The notes under the pieces are model-generated. The model had not been told where the DNA came from. It worked only from the letters and a program-made list of their open reading frames with translations, and ran no database searches. From positions 1 to 7,527 of the forward strand of contig JAJBTR010000126.1 of assembly GCA_020860745.1 (NCBI GenBank): a stretch of 7,527 bases of DNA, written 5' to 3'. The stretch comes from Lachnospiraceae bacterium (GTDB lineage Bacteria > Bacillota > Clostridia > Lachnospirales > Lachnospiraceae). Of this stretch, positions 1 through 5,745 are shown piece by piece; the first letter of the stretch is position 1; every line of letters begins with the position of its first letter. A program made the translations under genes and the position numbers.

Positions 1-1
1 C

Positions 2-658
2 GGACTCGCCGGGTATCTCGCGGCGTCACTCTATTCTCTGAATCTCGCGTTTGGTGTTCTGCCGGCTATCCTGGCGCTGATTATGGGATTCCTGATTGTG
101 TGTATGTGCTTCTTTGCCTTTGGTTATCCCCGCTTTCATGCGGCGCAGATATTCGGTACCTTTTTCGGGTTCTTTTACGTTGCGGTGATGCTTTCCTGCA
201 TTTATCTGACCCGATCCCTGAAAGTAGGAGCGTATCTGGTATGGCTGATTTTCCTCTGCTCCTGGGGCTGCGATACCTGTGCCTACTGTTTCGGAATGCT
301 CTTCGGCAAACACAAAATGTCGCCGAAATTAAGTCCGAAGAAGTCTGTGGAGGGTGCGGTCGGCGGAGTGATCGGTTCCGCGGTGCTGACGTTGATTTAC
401 GGATTCCTTTTTAAGAGTTCTATGGGCGCGGATGTCCCGTATATTATGATGATGGTGGGAATCTGCACGGCGGGAGCGCTGATTTCCATGGTCGGAGATC
501 TGGCGGCCTCGGCCATCAAGCGAAATTATGAGATAAAGGATTACGGGAAGCTGATTCCCGGCCACGGCGGGATACTGGACCGGTTTGACAGCGTGATTTT
601 CACGGCGCCGATTATTTATTATCTGTCGCTGTATCTGATACCGATGGTACAAATCTGA
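2..658 (+). CDS. cdsA: Phosphatidate cytidylyltransferase, C-terminal part (5' end outside window)
   Basis: This integral membrane enzyme makes CDP-diacylglycerol from phosphatidic acid and CTP, the branch point for bacterial phospholipids. The frame is open from the window edge, so the start lies upstream; 218 residues are visible. The family signature is clear at about 509-589, with S-A-I-K-R, then K-D, then P-G-H-G-G-I-L-D-R-F-D, which carries the metal- and CTP-binding acidic residues. A second conserved block begins near 272 (CDTCAY, then GKHKMSPKLSPKKSVEG). Hydrophobic stretches before, between and after these blocks fit a multi-pass membrane protein, and the C-terminus is hydrophobic as usual. 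It is the first visible gene of a cdsA-dxr-rseP run; the family context predicts an undecaprenyl diphosphate synthase gene upstream, not visible here. The next gene starts 114 bases downstream, with no terminator seen between them. The identification is secure. Confidence 0.96.
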   Translation, partial: GLAGYLAASLYSLNLAFGVLPAILALIMGFLIVCMCFFAFGYPRFHAAQIFGTFFGFFYVAVMLSCIYLTRSLKVGAYLVWLIFLCSWGCDTCAYCFGMLFGKHKMSPKLSPKKSVEGAVGGVIGSAVLTLIYGFLFKSSMGADVPYIMMMVGICTAGALISMVGDLAASAIKRNYEIKDYGKLIPGHGGILDRFDSVIFTAPIIYYLSLYLIPMVQI

Positions 659-761
659 GATGATTTGGCTGGCTGATCCGAGAAACGAAGAAAACAAGAA
701 AATATAGTGTAATTCAGGCGATAATGTTACAGCAGAAAGCCGGATAAACAGGGAGCAGAAT

Positions 762-768
762 GGAGAGG
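762..768 (+). promoter_or_regulatory. Ribosome binding site of dxr
   Basis: GGAGAGG lies 4 bases before the ATG at 773. It fixes the dxr start, which also gives the expected N-terminal nucleotide-binding motif within the first 15 residues. Confidence 0.75.
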
Positions 769-772
769 AAGC

Positions 773-1942
773 ATGAAAACGATAGCAATCCTTGGGTCCA
801 CGGGATCCATCGGAACGCAGACGCTGGATGTCGTGCGTCAGCATAAAGATGATTTCCGGGTGAGTGCGCTCTCGGCGGGAAATAATATTGAGCTGCTGGA
901 GCGGCAGATACGGGAGTTTCACCCGATGCTGGTTTCGGTCGGGACGGAGGAAAAAGCAAAAGAGCTGCGGGTTCTGACCGCGGATATGCAGATAGAGGTC
1001 ACATACGGTATGGAAGGACTTCTTGCTGTGGCGACACAGAGTGAGCCAGATATACTGGTGACGGCGGTGGTCGGTATGATGGGCATTCGCCCTACTATGG
1101 CGGCAATCCGTGCCGGAAAGGATATCGCTCTGGCAAACAAGGAGACACTGGTGACCGCGGGGCATCTGATCATGCCTATGGCGAAGGAATACGGAGTGAA
1201 GATTTTGCCGGTGGACAGTGAGCATTCCGCAATTTTCCAGTCCTGGCACGGGGAGAGAGCCTGTGGAAACGCGATTGATAAAATTTTGCTGACCGCTTCA
1301 GGCGGTCCGTTCCGCGGGAAAAAGCGGAAGGATCTGGAGACGGTGACGCTGGAGGACGCTCTCCATCATCCGAACTGGTCCATGGGGAGAAAAATCACCG
1401 TGGATTCCGCAACAATGGTGAATAAGGGCCTGGAAGTGATGGAGGCAAAGTGGCTGTTTGGCGTGGATCTCGATCAGATTCAGGTGGTGGTGCATCCCCA
1501 GAGCGTGATTCACTCCATGGTGCAGTATGCGGATGGCGCGGTGATTGCGCAGCTGGGCACGCCGGATATGCGGCTGCCGATCCAGTACGCGCTCTATTAT
1601 CCGGAACGGAAATATCTGAATGAGGAGCGGCTGGACTTTTATCGTCTTGCCACACTCACATTTGAACAGCCGGATATGGAAACGTTTCAGGGGCTGAAGC
1701 TTGCGGTTGAGGCAATGAAGAAAGGCGGAAACATGCCGACTGTCTTTAATGCGGCGAATGAAAGAGCGGTTGCACTGTTCCTCGATCAGAAGATCCGGTT
1801 TCTGGAGATTGCGGAGCTGATCGGAGAGTCAATGGCGGACGCTGCCTTTATAGAAAATCCGGATCTGGAGGATATCCTGGCAACGGAGCAGGCTGTATAT
1901 GAAAGGATTGCAAAGGTTGTTGCGGTAAATGGAAGTATATGA
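773..1942 (+). CDS. dxr: 1-deoxy-D-xylulose 5-phosphate reductoisomerase
   Basis: Cytosolic enzyme of the MEP pathway: it rearranges and reduces 1-deoxy-D-xylulose 5-phosphate to 2-C-methyl-D-erythritol 4-phosphate with NADPH and a divalent metal. It is the target of fosmidomycin. The 389-residue length is normal. The N-terminal dinucleotide motif GSTGSIGTQTLDVV is at residues 8-21 and LANKETLV at 120-127. The catalytic block PVDSEHSAIFQ gives metal ligands D148 and E150. TASGGPF (174-180), HHPNWSMG (198-205) and NKGLEVMEA (217-225, ligand E221) match the substrate-loop and active-site positions known from E. coli Dxr. The family's C-terminal domain follows, so the gene looks intact and functional. 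It has its own ribosome binding site at 762-768 and lies between cdsA and rseP in the usual order. The downstream gap to rseP is 152 bases, longer than typical inside this cluster. The identification is secure. Confidence 0.98.
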   Translation: MKTIAILGSTGSIGTQTLDVVRQHKDDFRVSALSAGNNIELLERQIREFHPMLVSVGTEEKAKELRVLTADMQIEVTYGMEGLLAVATQSEPDILVTAVVGMMGIRPTMAAIRAGKDIALANKETLVTAGHLIMPMAKEYGVKILPVDSEHSAIFQSWHGERACGNAIDKILLTASGGPFRGKKRKDLETVTLEDALHHPNWSMGRKITVDSATMVNKGLEVMEAKWLFGVDLDQIQVVVHPQSVIHSMVQYADGAVIAQLGTPDMRLPIQYALYYPERKYLNEERLDFYRLATLTFEQPDMETFQGLKLAVEAMKKGGNMPTVFNAANERAVALFLDQKIRFLEIAELIGESMADAAFIENPDLEDILATEQAVYERIAKVVAVNGSI

Positions 1943-2094
1943 TATAGACATATTATAAGGCTGTCGGAGTAAGATATTGATATATTCACGGCAACCGGAG
2001 GGATGCAGTGGCGATCCTGTCGGATTCGTCAAAGATCCGGAAGATAGGTCAGGGATAAATGAAGTAAGGGGAGAGAAAGGAAACAGGTAAAAAT
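1943..2094 (+). other. dxr-rseP intergenic region, 152 bases
   Basis: No convincing gene is seen here. It holds a weak two-part foldback (GATCCT at 2013-2018 with AGGTC at 2046-2050, and CGGAT at 2021-2025 with ATCCG at 2035-2039) without a following T run, so not a convincing terminator. The start is AT-rich with several TATA-like hexamers (about 1936-1985), but I could not pair any with a good -35 box. It ends in a purine-rich stretch (about 2061-2087) that must contain the rseP ribosome binding site. Confidence 0.4.
2076..2087 (+). promoter_or_regulatory. Probable ribosome binding region for the TTG start of rseP
   Basis: The stretch AAAGGAAACAGG ends 7 bases before the TTG at 2095. CAGG at 2084-2087 has workable spacing, while the better core AAAGGA is 13 bases away, which is long. 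The same 12 bases occur before proB at 3191-3202. Which part is used cannot be decided by eye. Confidence 0.45.
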
Positions 2095-3135
2095 TTGATC
2101 GTAAAATATATTGTAGCTATTATTTTATTCAGCATAATCATACTTTTCCATGAATTGGGTCACTTTCTCCTGGCGAAAGCCAACAATATCCGCGTGAACG
2201 AGTTTTGTCTCGGCTTTGGTCCGACAATTATCGGTTTTACAAAAGGCGAGACAAAATATTCTCTCAAACTGCTTCCATTCGGCGGCGGCTGCATGATGGA
2301 GGGAGAGGACAGTGAAAGCGACGACGAGCGGTCTTTCCAGAAAAAATCCGTCTGGGCGCGGATCAGCGTGGTAGCTGCCGGACCCATCTTCAATTTTATC
2401 ATGGCGCTGATTTTTTCTGTGATCATTATTGCCACCCTCGGTGTGATGACGCCGGTGGTCGGTGATGTCATGGAGGGGTATTCGGCGGAGGAAGCCGGTC
2501 TGCAGGCCGGTGACGAGATCGTAAAGATTGATAACAAAAATATTCATTTTTATAAGGAAGTCAGCATGTATTCCCTGTTTCATGAGGGCGAGACGGTTAC
2601 CGTGACTTATCTGCGGGACGGGGAAACTTATTCGACGACGCTGACGCCGACGTATGATGAAGAGAGCGGCCGCTACCTGTACGGCATTTATGCCGAGAGT
2701 TCCTACACGAAATTCGGTCCGGCAAAAACTGTCCTGTATGGGATATATGATGTGAAATACTGGATTCAGTATACATTTAAAAGCCTGGAGATGCTGGTCA
2801 CGGGGCAGGTTACGGTGAACGACCTTTCCGGACCGGTCGGCATTGTAAAAACCATCGGGGACACCTATGAGGAGAGCATGGCGGACGGGTATTTTTATGT
2901 ATTCTTAAATATGCTGAATATCGGGATTCTTCTGTCGGCGAATTTAGGGGTTATGAATTTGCTGCCGCTTCCGGCACTGGACGGCGGGCGGCTGGTGTTC
3001 CTGTTTATCGAGGCGATACGGGGAAAACGCATCAGCGAGAATAAAGAGGGCATGGTGCATCTGATCGGACTGATGTGTCTGTTTGCGCTGATGATTTTTG
3101 TTATGTTTAATGATGTGAGAAAATTGTTCATATGA
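2095..3135 (+). CDS. rseP: Site-2 intramembrane zinc metalloprotease (RseP/RasP family, M50)
   Basis: Membrane-embedded zinc protease that cuts transmembrane substrates, classically anti-sigma factors after a first cut by a site-1 protease, and also remnant signal peptides. The zinc motif HELGH is at residues 19-23 inside the first hydrophobic helix (about 4-26). A second hydrophobic segment is at about 92-118. A single PDZ domain spans about 120-185 (AGLQAGDEIVKID). The second catalytic motif, NLLPLPALDGGR at 288-299, supplies the zinc ligand D296, followed by a last hydrophobic segment at about 320-340. At 346 residues with one PDZ domain it resembles the Gram-positive form. The start is TTG at 2095: the frame is open only from 2068, no ATG or GTG lies between, and the first internal Met (residue 67) would remove HELGH. 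It normally lies next to dxr, as here; the following gene, proB, is less usual. The identification is secure. Confidence 0.96.
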   Translation: MIVKYIVAIILFSIIILFHELGHFLLAKANNIRVNEFCLGFGPTIIGFTKGETKYSLKLLPFGGGCMMEGEDSESDDERSFQKKSVWARISVVAAGPIFNFIMALIFSVIIIATLGVMTPVVGDVMEGYSAEEAGLQAGDEIVKIDNKNIHFYKEVSMYSLFHEGETVTVTYLRDGETYSTTLTPTYDEESGRYLYGIYAESSYTKFGPAKTVLYGIYDVKYWIQYTFKSLEMLVTGQVTVNDLSGPVGIVKTIGDTYEESMADGYFYVFLNMLNIGILLSANLGVMNLLPLPALDGGRLVFLFIEAIRGKRISENKEGMVHLIGLMCLFALMIFVMFNDVRKLFI

Positions 3136-3187
3136 CGATACCAGGGTCAAAATAAGAGATGAGTATAGGAGATTTTTGCGTGGCAAC

Positions 3188-3196
3188 AGGAAAGGA
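3188..3196 (+). promoter_or_regulatory. Ribosome binding site of proB
   Basis: AGGAAAGGA ends 8 bases before the ATG at 3205. No in-frame ATG, GTG or TTG lies between the rseP stop and this ATG, so it decides the proB start. Confidence 0.7.
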
Positions 3197-3204
3197 AACA
3201 GGAT

Positions 3205-4047
3205 ATGCATACAAATGATTATTTTAAATATAAAAAGAGAGTGGTGGTGAAGATCGGTTCCTCCTCGCTTCAGCATCCTCGGACGGGAGATATGAACTAT
3301 AACAAAATTGAAAAGCTGGTGCGAGAACTCTGCGATATCCGCAACCGGGGGATTGACGTGTGTCTGGTCAGCTCCGGCGCCATTGCTGTGGGGCGGAAAG
3401 CTCTCGGTTTGGCGGAGCGTCCGAAGGACAACGCTACAAAACAGGCCTGTGCGGCGGTGGGGCAGGCGCGGCTGATGATGATTTATCAGAAATTATTCGC
3501 AGAGTATAATCAGATGACAGCGCAGGTCCTTCTGACGAAAAATACGATGTTCCGGCCGACCTCCCGTGAGAATGCACATAACACGCTGGTGCGTCTTCTT
3601 GCGTTGGGGACGATTCCGGTCATCAATGAGAATGATACCGTGTCCACCTATGAGATGCAGTTTGGCGATAATGACACGCTCTCGGCGCTGGTGGCGTCAC
3701 TGGTGGATGCGGATCTGGTGATCATGCTTTCGGATATCGACGGCCTTTATACGGACGATCCCAGAGAGAATCCGGATGCTAAGCTGATTGAGGTTGCGGA
3801 GGAAGTAGACGGTCACATAGACCGGATGGCCAAGGGGACAACGGGAAGCGATGTGGGAACCGGCGGCATGGCGACCAAACTGACCGCAGCCAAGATTGCG
3901 ACGACCTCCGGCGCGGATATGCTCATTGTCAATGGGCAGGATGTGGGAATCCTACATGAGATTATGGAGGGGGACTTTCGCGGAACCTTATTTAAGGCAC
4001 AGAAAAATACGGAATTTGATATCCAGAGCTTTCTGGAGAAGCATTAA
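3205..4047 (+). CDS. proB: Glutamate 5-kinase, catalytic domain only (no PUA domain)
   Basis: Cytosolic kinase that phosphorylates L-glutamate to gamma-glutamyl phosphate, the first and usually feedback-controlled step of proline synthesis. The amino-acid-kinase fold is complete: VVKIGSSSLQ (14-23), SSGAIAVGRKALGL (56-69), QACAAVGQARL (80-90), VINENDTVS (139-147), FGDNDTLSALVASLVDADLV (153-172), SDIDGLYTDDPRENPDA (176-192) and GTGGMATKLTAAKIA (218-232). At 280 residues it ends just after the kinase domain and lacks the C-terminal PUA domain of longer enzymes such as E. coli ProB (about 367 residues). Short versions are known in Firmicutes, so this is not evidence of truncation. The gene starts 69 bases after rseP in the same direction and could be co-transcribed. 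The partner gene proA (gamma-glutamyl phosphate reductase), often next to proB, is not in the window. The identification is secure. Confidence 0.96.
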   Translation: MHTNDYFKYKKRVVVKIGSSSLQHPRTGDMNYNKIEKLVRELCDIRNRGIDVCLVSSGAIAVGRKALGLAERPKDNATKQACAAVGQARLMMIYQKLFAEYNQMTAQVLLTKNTMFRPTSRENAHNTLVRLLALGTIPVINENDTVSTYEMQFGDNDTLSALVASLVDADLVIMLSDIDGLYTDDPRENPDAKLIEVAEEVDGHIDRMAKGTTGSDVGTGGMATKLTAAKIATTSGADMLIVNGQDVGILHEIMEGDFRGTLFKAQKNTEFDIQSFLEKH

Positions 4048-4074
4048 AATATTGTGACTATTTGGGATGGTACT

Positions 4075-4203
4075 ATGAACTTGTTTCGAAGCGAGCCTGA
4101 TGATGTAAAGTGCGAAGCGTTTCGAAATGAACTTCCGTTTCAGGTTAGAAAATCTGTAGTGTTTTCTGATGATGAGACAGATAAAATTCAAAAATCCTGG
4201 TAA
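4075..4203 (+). CDS. Possible 42-residue small protein, unidentified
   Basis: An ATG-started open frame fills most of the gap between proB and the DUF896 gene and stops 5 bases before that gene's ribosome binding site. The product would begin MNLFRSEPDDVKCEAF, is polar and charged, and has no signal peptide, membrane segment or motif I recognise. The upstream GGGATGG (4064-4070) is only a partial ribosome binding site at 4-base spacing. A frame of this length is expected by chance fairly often, and the first part of it is folded into a 13-bp imperfect hairpin (4081-4130), which could be the true feature of this region. It may be a real small gene, a degenerate remnant, or nothing. Confidence 0.2.
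   Translation: MNLFRSEPDDVKCEAFRNELPFQVRKSVVFSDDETDKIQKSW
4081..4130 (+). repeat. Imperfect inverted repeat between proB and the DUF896 gene
   Basis: Bases 4081-4093 can pair with 4118-4130 over 13 positions (10 Watson-Crick and 3 G-T pairs), around a 24-base loop. The core is TTTCGAA at 4084-4090 against TTCGAAA at 4121-4127. The heptamers TTTCGAA and CGAAGCG each also occur twice as direct repeats here. No T run follows the downstream arm, so it is not a standard intrinsic terminator. It could be an RNA structure between genes or part of a small repeat element. Confidence 0.4.
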
Positions 4204-4208
4204 TTATT

Positions 4209-4214
4209 AAGGAG
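4209..4214 (+). promoter_or_regulatory. Ribosome binding site of the DUF896 gene
   Basis: AAGGAG lies 10 bases before the ATG at 4225. It is the only good ribosome binding site near this start. Confidence 0.8.
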
Positions 4215-4224
4215 TAAAAAAAGA

Positions 4225-4446
4225 ATGACAGACGAAAAAATCGCCCGTATCAACGAGCTTTATCACAAATCAAAGGCGGAAGGGCTTACCGAAGCGGAGC
4301 AGGCGGAACAAAAAGAGCTCCGCGCGGAGTATATCGCGTCTTTTAAGCGCAATTTAAAAGCACAGCTGGACAATATCGATGTGAAAAACCCGGATGGCAG
4401 TATTGAAAATCTGGGTGAAAAGCATGCAAGGGAAAAGAAGAAATGA
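4225..4446 (+). CDS. DUF896 (YnzC-like) small cytosolic protein
   Basis: A 73-residue, highly charged, soluble protein of the DUF896 family, found widely in Firmicutes (B. subtilis YnzC is a member). The family pattern is clear from the start: KIARINELYHKSKAEGLTEAE (residues 5-25) followed by EQAEQKELRAEYIASFKRNLK (25-45). In known members this N-terminal half forms a two-helix hairpin. The C-terminal part, with NPDG (55-58) and a lysine-rich end, is usually flexible. No membrane segment or cysteine is present. The biochemical role of the family is not established to my knowledge, and none is claimed here. The gene has its own strong ribosome binding site, stands 177 bases after proB, and converges with the minus-strand PHP gene 48 bases downstream. 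The family assignment is confident. Confidence 0.88.
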   Translation: MTDEKIARINELYHKSKAEGLTEAEQAEQKELRAEYIASFKRNLKAQLDNIDVKNPDGSIENLGEKHAREKKK

Positions 4447-4482
4447 TGTACAACTATGTAATGAGCGCAAGCGGCGAATTAG

Positions 4483-4501
4483 ATCGTGATGAAATCACGA
4501 T
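4483..4501. terminator. Perfect hairpin between convergent genes, possible bidirectional terminator
   Basis: ATCGTGAT (4483-4490), a GAA loop and ATCACGAT (4494-4501) form a perfect 8-bp hairpin exactly where the DUF896 gene (ends 4446) and the PHP gene (stop codon 4495-4497) converge. The PHP stop codon lies inside the stem. Neither strand has a proper T tract after the stem, so strong intrinsic termination is doubtful. The position between convergent genes is the main argument for a terminator role. Confidence 0.35.
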
Positions 4502-5223
4502 ATAGTAAATGTGTGATCCAGACTTTTTAACACGGCTTCCGGCGACGCATCCTCCGCTTCCAGAAAATACAGCGGCTCATGCAGCGAGTTGAGGTCGTGC
4601 GCGTCGGAACTGCTGATCATTCTGCAGTTTTGTAAATAGGGATGTTCTTTCTGAAGACCGGGCCAGTCCGCCTGGTTTTTTACTTCCACACAGGAAAAGC
4701 GGCTATCGGGCGGAATAAATCCCAGGTTTCCCAGCAGGCTGGTGGTGGTTTTATTGATGTGAGCCGGAACCATGACGCCATGATGCTGTCGAACCAGATC
4801 ATAGACGGCATCCAGCGGAATCATGGTGGCGGAGATCAGAAGTTTATCTTCCGTACCGCAGATCCGGTCAGAGGTGTCATAGATGATCTGATTTCCGAAA
4901 AAAGACGGTGTGTTAGGAATGTCCGGGAGCTGCGTGCAGACATAGCTGTCGAAAGCCAAAGCATCTGCAAGCGTGGGGAAATAGCAGAGCACATGAACTT
5001 CCTCCATGGTAGTGAGTTCCATACCAAAGAGGATGTGCATGCCGTATTCCTCCGCAGCCGCGGCAAACGCGGGACAGTTTTTGCAGGAAGAATGGTCTGT
5101 CACCGCGATTAAGTCCAGACCTATGATTTTTGCCATGCCCACGATGTTTGCCGGAGTCATATCGTCGTCCCCGCAGGGGGACAGGCAGGAATGGATGTGA
5201 AGGTCGTATGAGAGCTCAACCAT
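4495..5223 (-). CDS. PHP-domain metal-dependent phosphoesterase
   Basis: A 242-residue PHP-family protein, expected to be a cytosolic metal-dependent phosphatase or phosphoesterase. Its substrate cannot be read from sequence. All typical metal-ligand positions are visible: H9 and H11 (DLHIHS), D43 and H44 (VTDHSS), E69 (GMELTT), H77 (EVHVLCYF), H155 (VPAHINK), and D207 and H209 (SSDAHD). Extra cysteines near the active site (C13, C17, C47, C50, as SCLSPCG and SCKNC) are unusual for a plain phosphoesterase and could bind metal or respond to redox state. I chose the ATG at 5223, which overlaps the upstream DRTGG gene by 8 bases; a TTG at 5256 would add 11 unsupported residues. No strong ribosome binding site precedes it, so translation is probably coupled to the DRTGG gene. 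PHP proteins of this kind are often encoded near [FeFe]-hydrogenase genes in Clostridia. The family is sure; the role is inferred. Confidence 0.9.
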   Translation of the reverse strand: MVELSYDLHIHSCLSPCGDDDMTPANIVGMAKIIGLDLIAVTDHSSCKNCPAFAAAAEEYGMHILFGMELTTMEEVHVLCYFPTLADALAFDSYVCTQLPDIPNTPSFFGNQIIYDTSDRICGTEDKLLISATMIPLDAVYDLVRQHHGVMVPAHINKTTTSLLGNLGFIPPDSRFSCVEVKNQADWPGLQKEHPYLQNCRMISSSDAHDLNSLHEPLYFLEAEDASPEAVLKSLDHTFTIS

Positions 5224-5548
5224 GGATCTGCTGGTAAACGGCAAGCGCCATGTCAAAGATCGGCTTGTCAGTGCGGAGCAGGGTGATGTCCTGGGAGACG
5301 GCCTTTAATTTCATGTTGTCATCCGCGTTGGTGCTGCAGCAGAGAATGATGCAGGCACAATCCGCCAGCGAGGCAACAGCCAGCGTGTTCATATTCGCCA
5401 TCACGGTGCACCAGGCACAGCCTTCCGGCGCATTGCCCATGGCGACGCTTAAAAGGTCGCAGCAGTAGGGCTCTGTAATCTCAGTATCCACGTCTCCGGA
5501 GTGGATGACTTCGAGTTGGTTGATTTCTATTAATTCTTTAACGGTCAT
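5216..5548 (-). CDS. DRTGG-domain protein, unusually cysteine-rich
   Basis: A 110-residue protein matching the stand-alone DRTGG-domain proteins that accompany sensory hydrogenase and serine-kinase genes in Clostridia. The recognisable core is SGDVDTEITEPYCCDLLSVA (residues 17-36), then GCAWCTVMANMNTLAVASLADCA (43-65) and a C-terminal LLRTDKPIFDMA stretch. The T-G-G triplet that helps name the domain reads T-E-P here. Eight cysteines in 110 residues, arranged in close pairs (29/30, 44/47, 64/66, 70/71), stand out and suggest metal or Fe-S binding or thiol redox chemistry, which is an inference. The start at 5548 follows a strong AAGGAGAG site; an upstream in-frame ATG at 5584 has none. DRTGG domains are thought to be ligand-binding regulatory domains, but the ligand is not known here. 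It forms an overlapping pair with the PHP gene and has a likely promoter just upstream. Confidence 0.82.
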   Translation of the reverse strand: MTVKELIEINQLEVIHSGDVDTEITEPYCCDLLSVAMGNAPEGCAWCTVMANMNTLAVASLADCACIILCCSTNADDNMKLKAVSQDITLLRTDKPIFDMALAVYQQIHG

Positions 5549-5553
5549 AAAAG

Positions 5554-5561
5554 CTCTCCTT
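5554..5561 (-). promoter_or_regulatory. Ribosome binding site of the DRTGG gene
   Basis: On the minus strand AAGGAGAG lies 5 bases before the ATG at 5548. It decides this start over the in-frame ATG at 5584, which has no such site. Confidence 0.85.
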
Positions 5562-5617
5562 TTTAGAATTTTCAAATCAGTCATTGTAGAAGCAGATGAA
5601 TAAATGGATTCTTTGAT

Positions 5618-5646
5618 AGTTTACAATTTGTTTTCTGGTGAGTCAA
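5618..5646 (-). promoter_or_regulatory. Candidate sigma-A-type promoter for the DRTGG-PHP pair
   Basis: On the minus strand TTGACT (5646-5641, 5 of 6 to the -35 consensus) is followed by a 17-base spacer and TAAACT (5623-5618, 4 of 6 to the -10 consensus). The expected start would leave a leader of roughly 60 bases before the DRTGG ATG. It lies in the AT-rich gap of 197 bases after the hydrogenase homologue gene. That suggests the DRTGG-PHP pair can be transcribed separately from the genes upstream. Confidence 0.5.
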
Positions 5647-5745
5647 TGTGTTCCGGTTGAGAAAATTGCACGGAATTAAATACAAGTTATTTTATGCAGG
5701 GGTTAATATTATGTAGCCTCTTCCTCATCCGTCCCATCAATTACG

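Noticed and set aside
659..772. Promoter before dxr using TATAGT near 704-709
   Set aside because: No acceptable -35 hexamer lies 16 to 18 bases upstream; dxr is more likely read through from cdsA.
329..1249. 306-codon open frame on the minus strand across cdsA and dxr
   Set aside because: It lies opposite two secure genes, crosses the gap between them, and its product is rich in His, Arg and Gln with no recognisable motif, typical of an antisense shadow.
2008..2050. Small open frame MQWRSCRIRQ after GGAGGG in the dxr-rseP gap
   Set aside because: It has only 14 codons, the ribosome binding core is almost touching the ATG, and there is no sign of a known leader peptide.
4642..5112. 156-codon plus-strand open frame opposite the PHP gene
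   Set aside because: The minus strand carries all PHP metal ligands; the plus product has no recognisable domain.
5224..5256. Longer PHP protein starting at TTG 5256
   Set aside because: It would add 11 residues lying before the usual family start and deepen the overlap with the DRTGG gene to 41 bases; the ATG at 5223 gives the normal N-terminus just before DLHIHS.
5549..5584. Longer DRTGG protein starting at ATG 5584
   Set aside because: There is no ribosome binding site before it, whereas AAGGAGAG precedes the ATG at 5548, and that site would be inside the longer coding sequence.
5612..5634. Rex-like operator (TTGTAAA half-site on the minus strand, near the -10 box)
   Set aside because: Only one half resembles TTGTTAA; the second half (TTAACAA) is missing, so a redox-repressor site is not supported.
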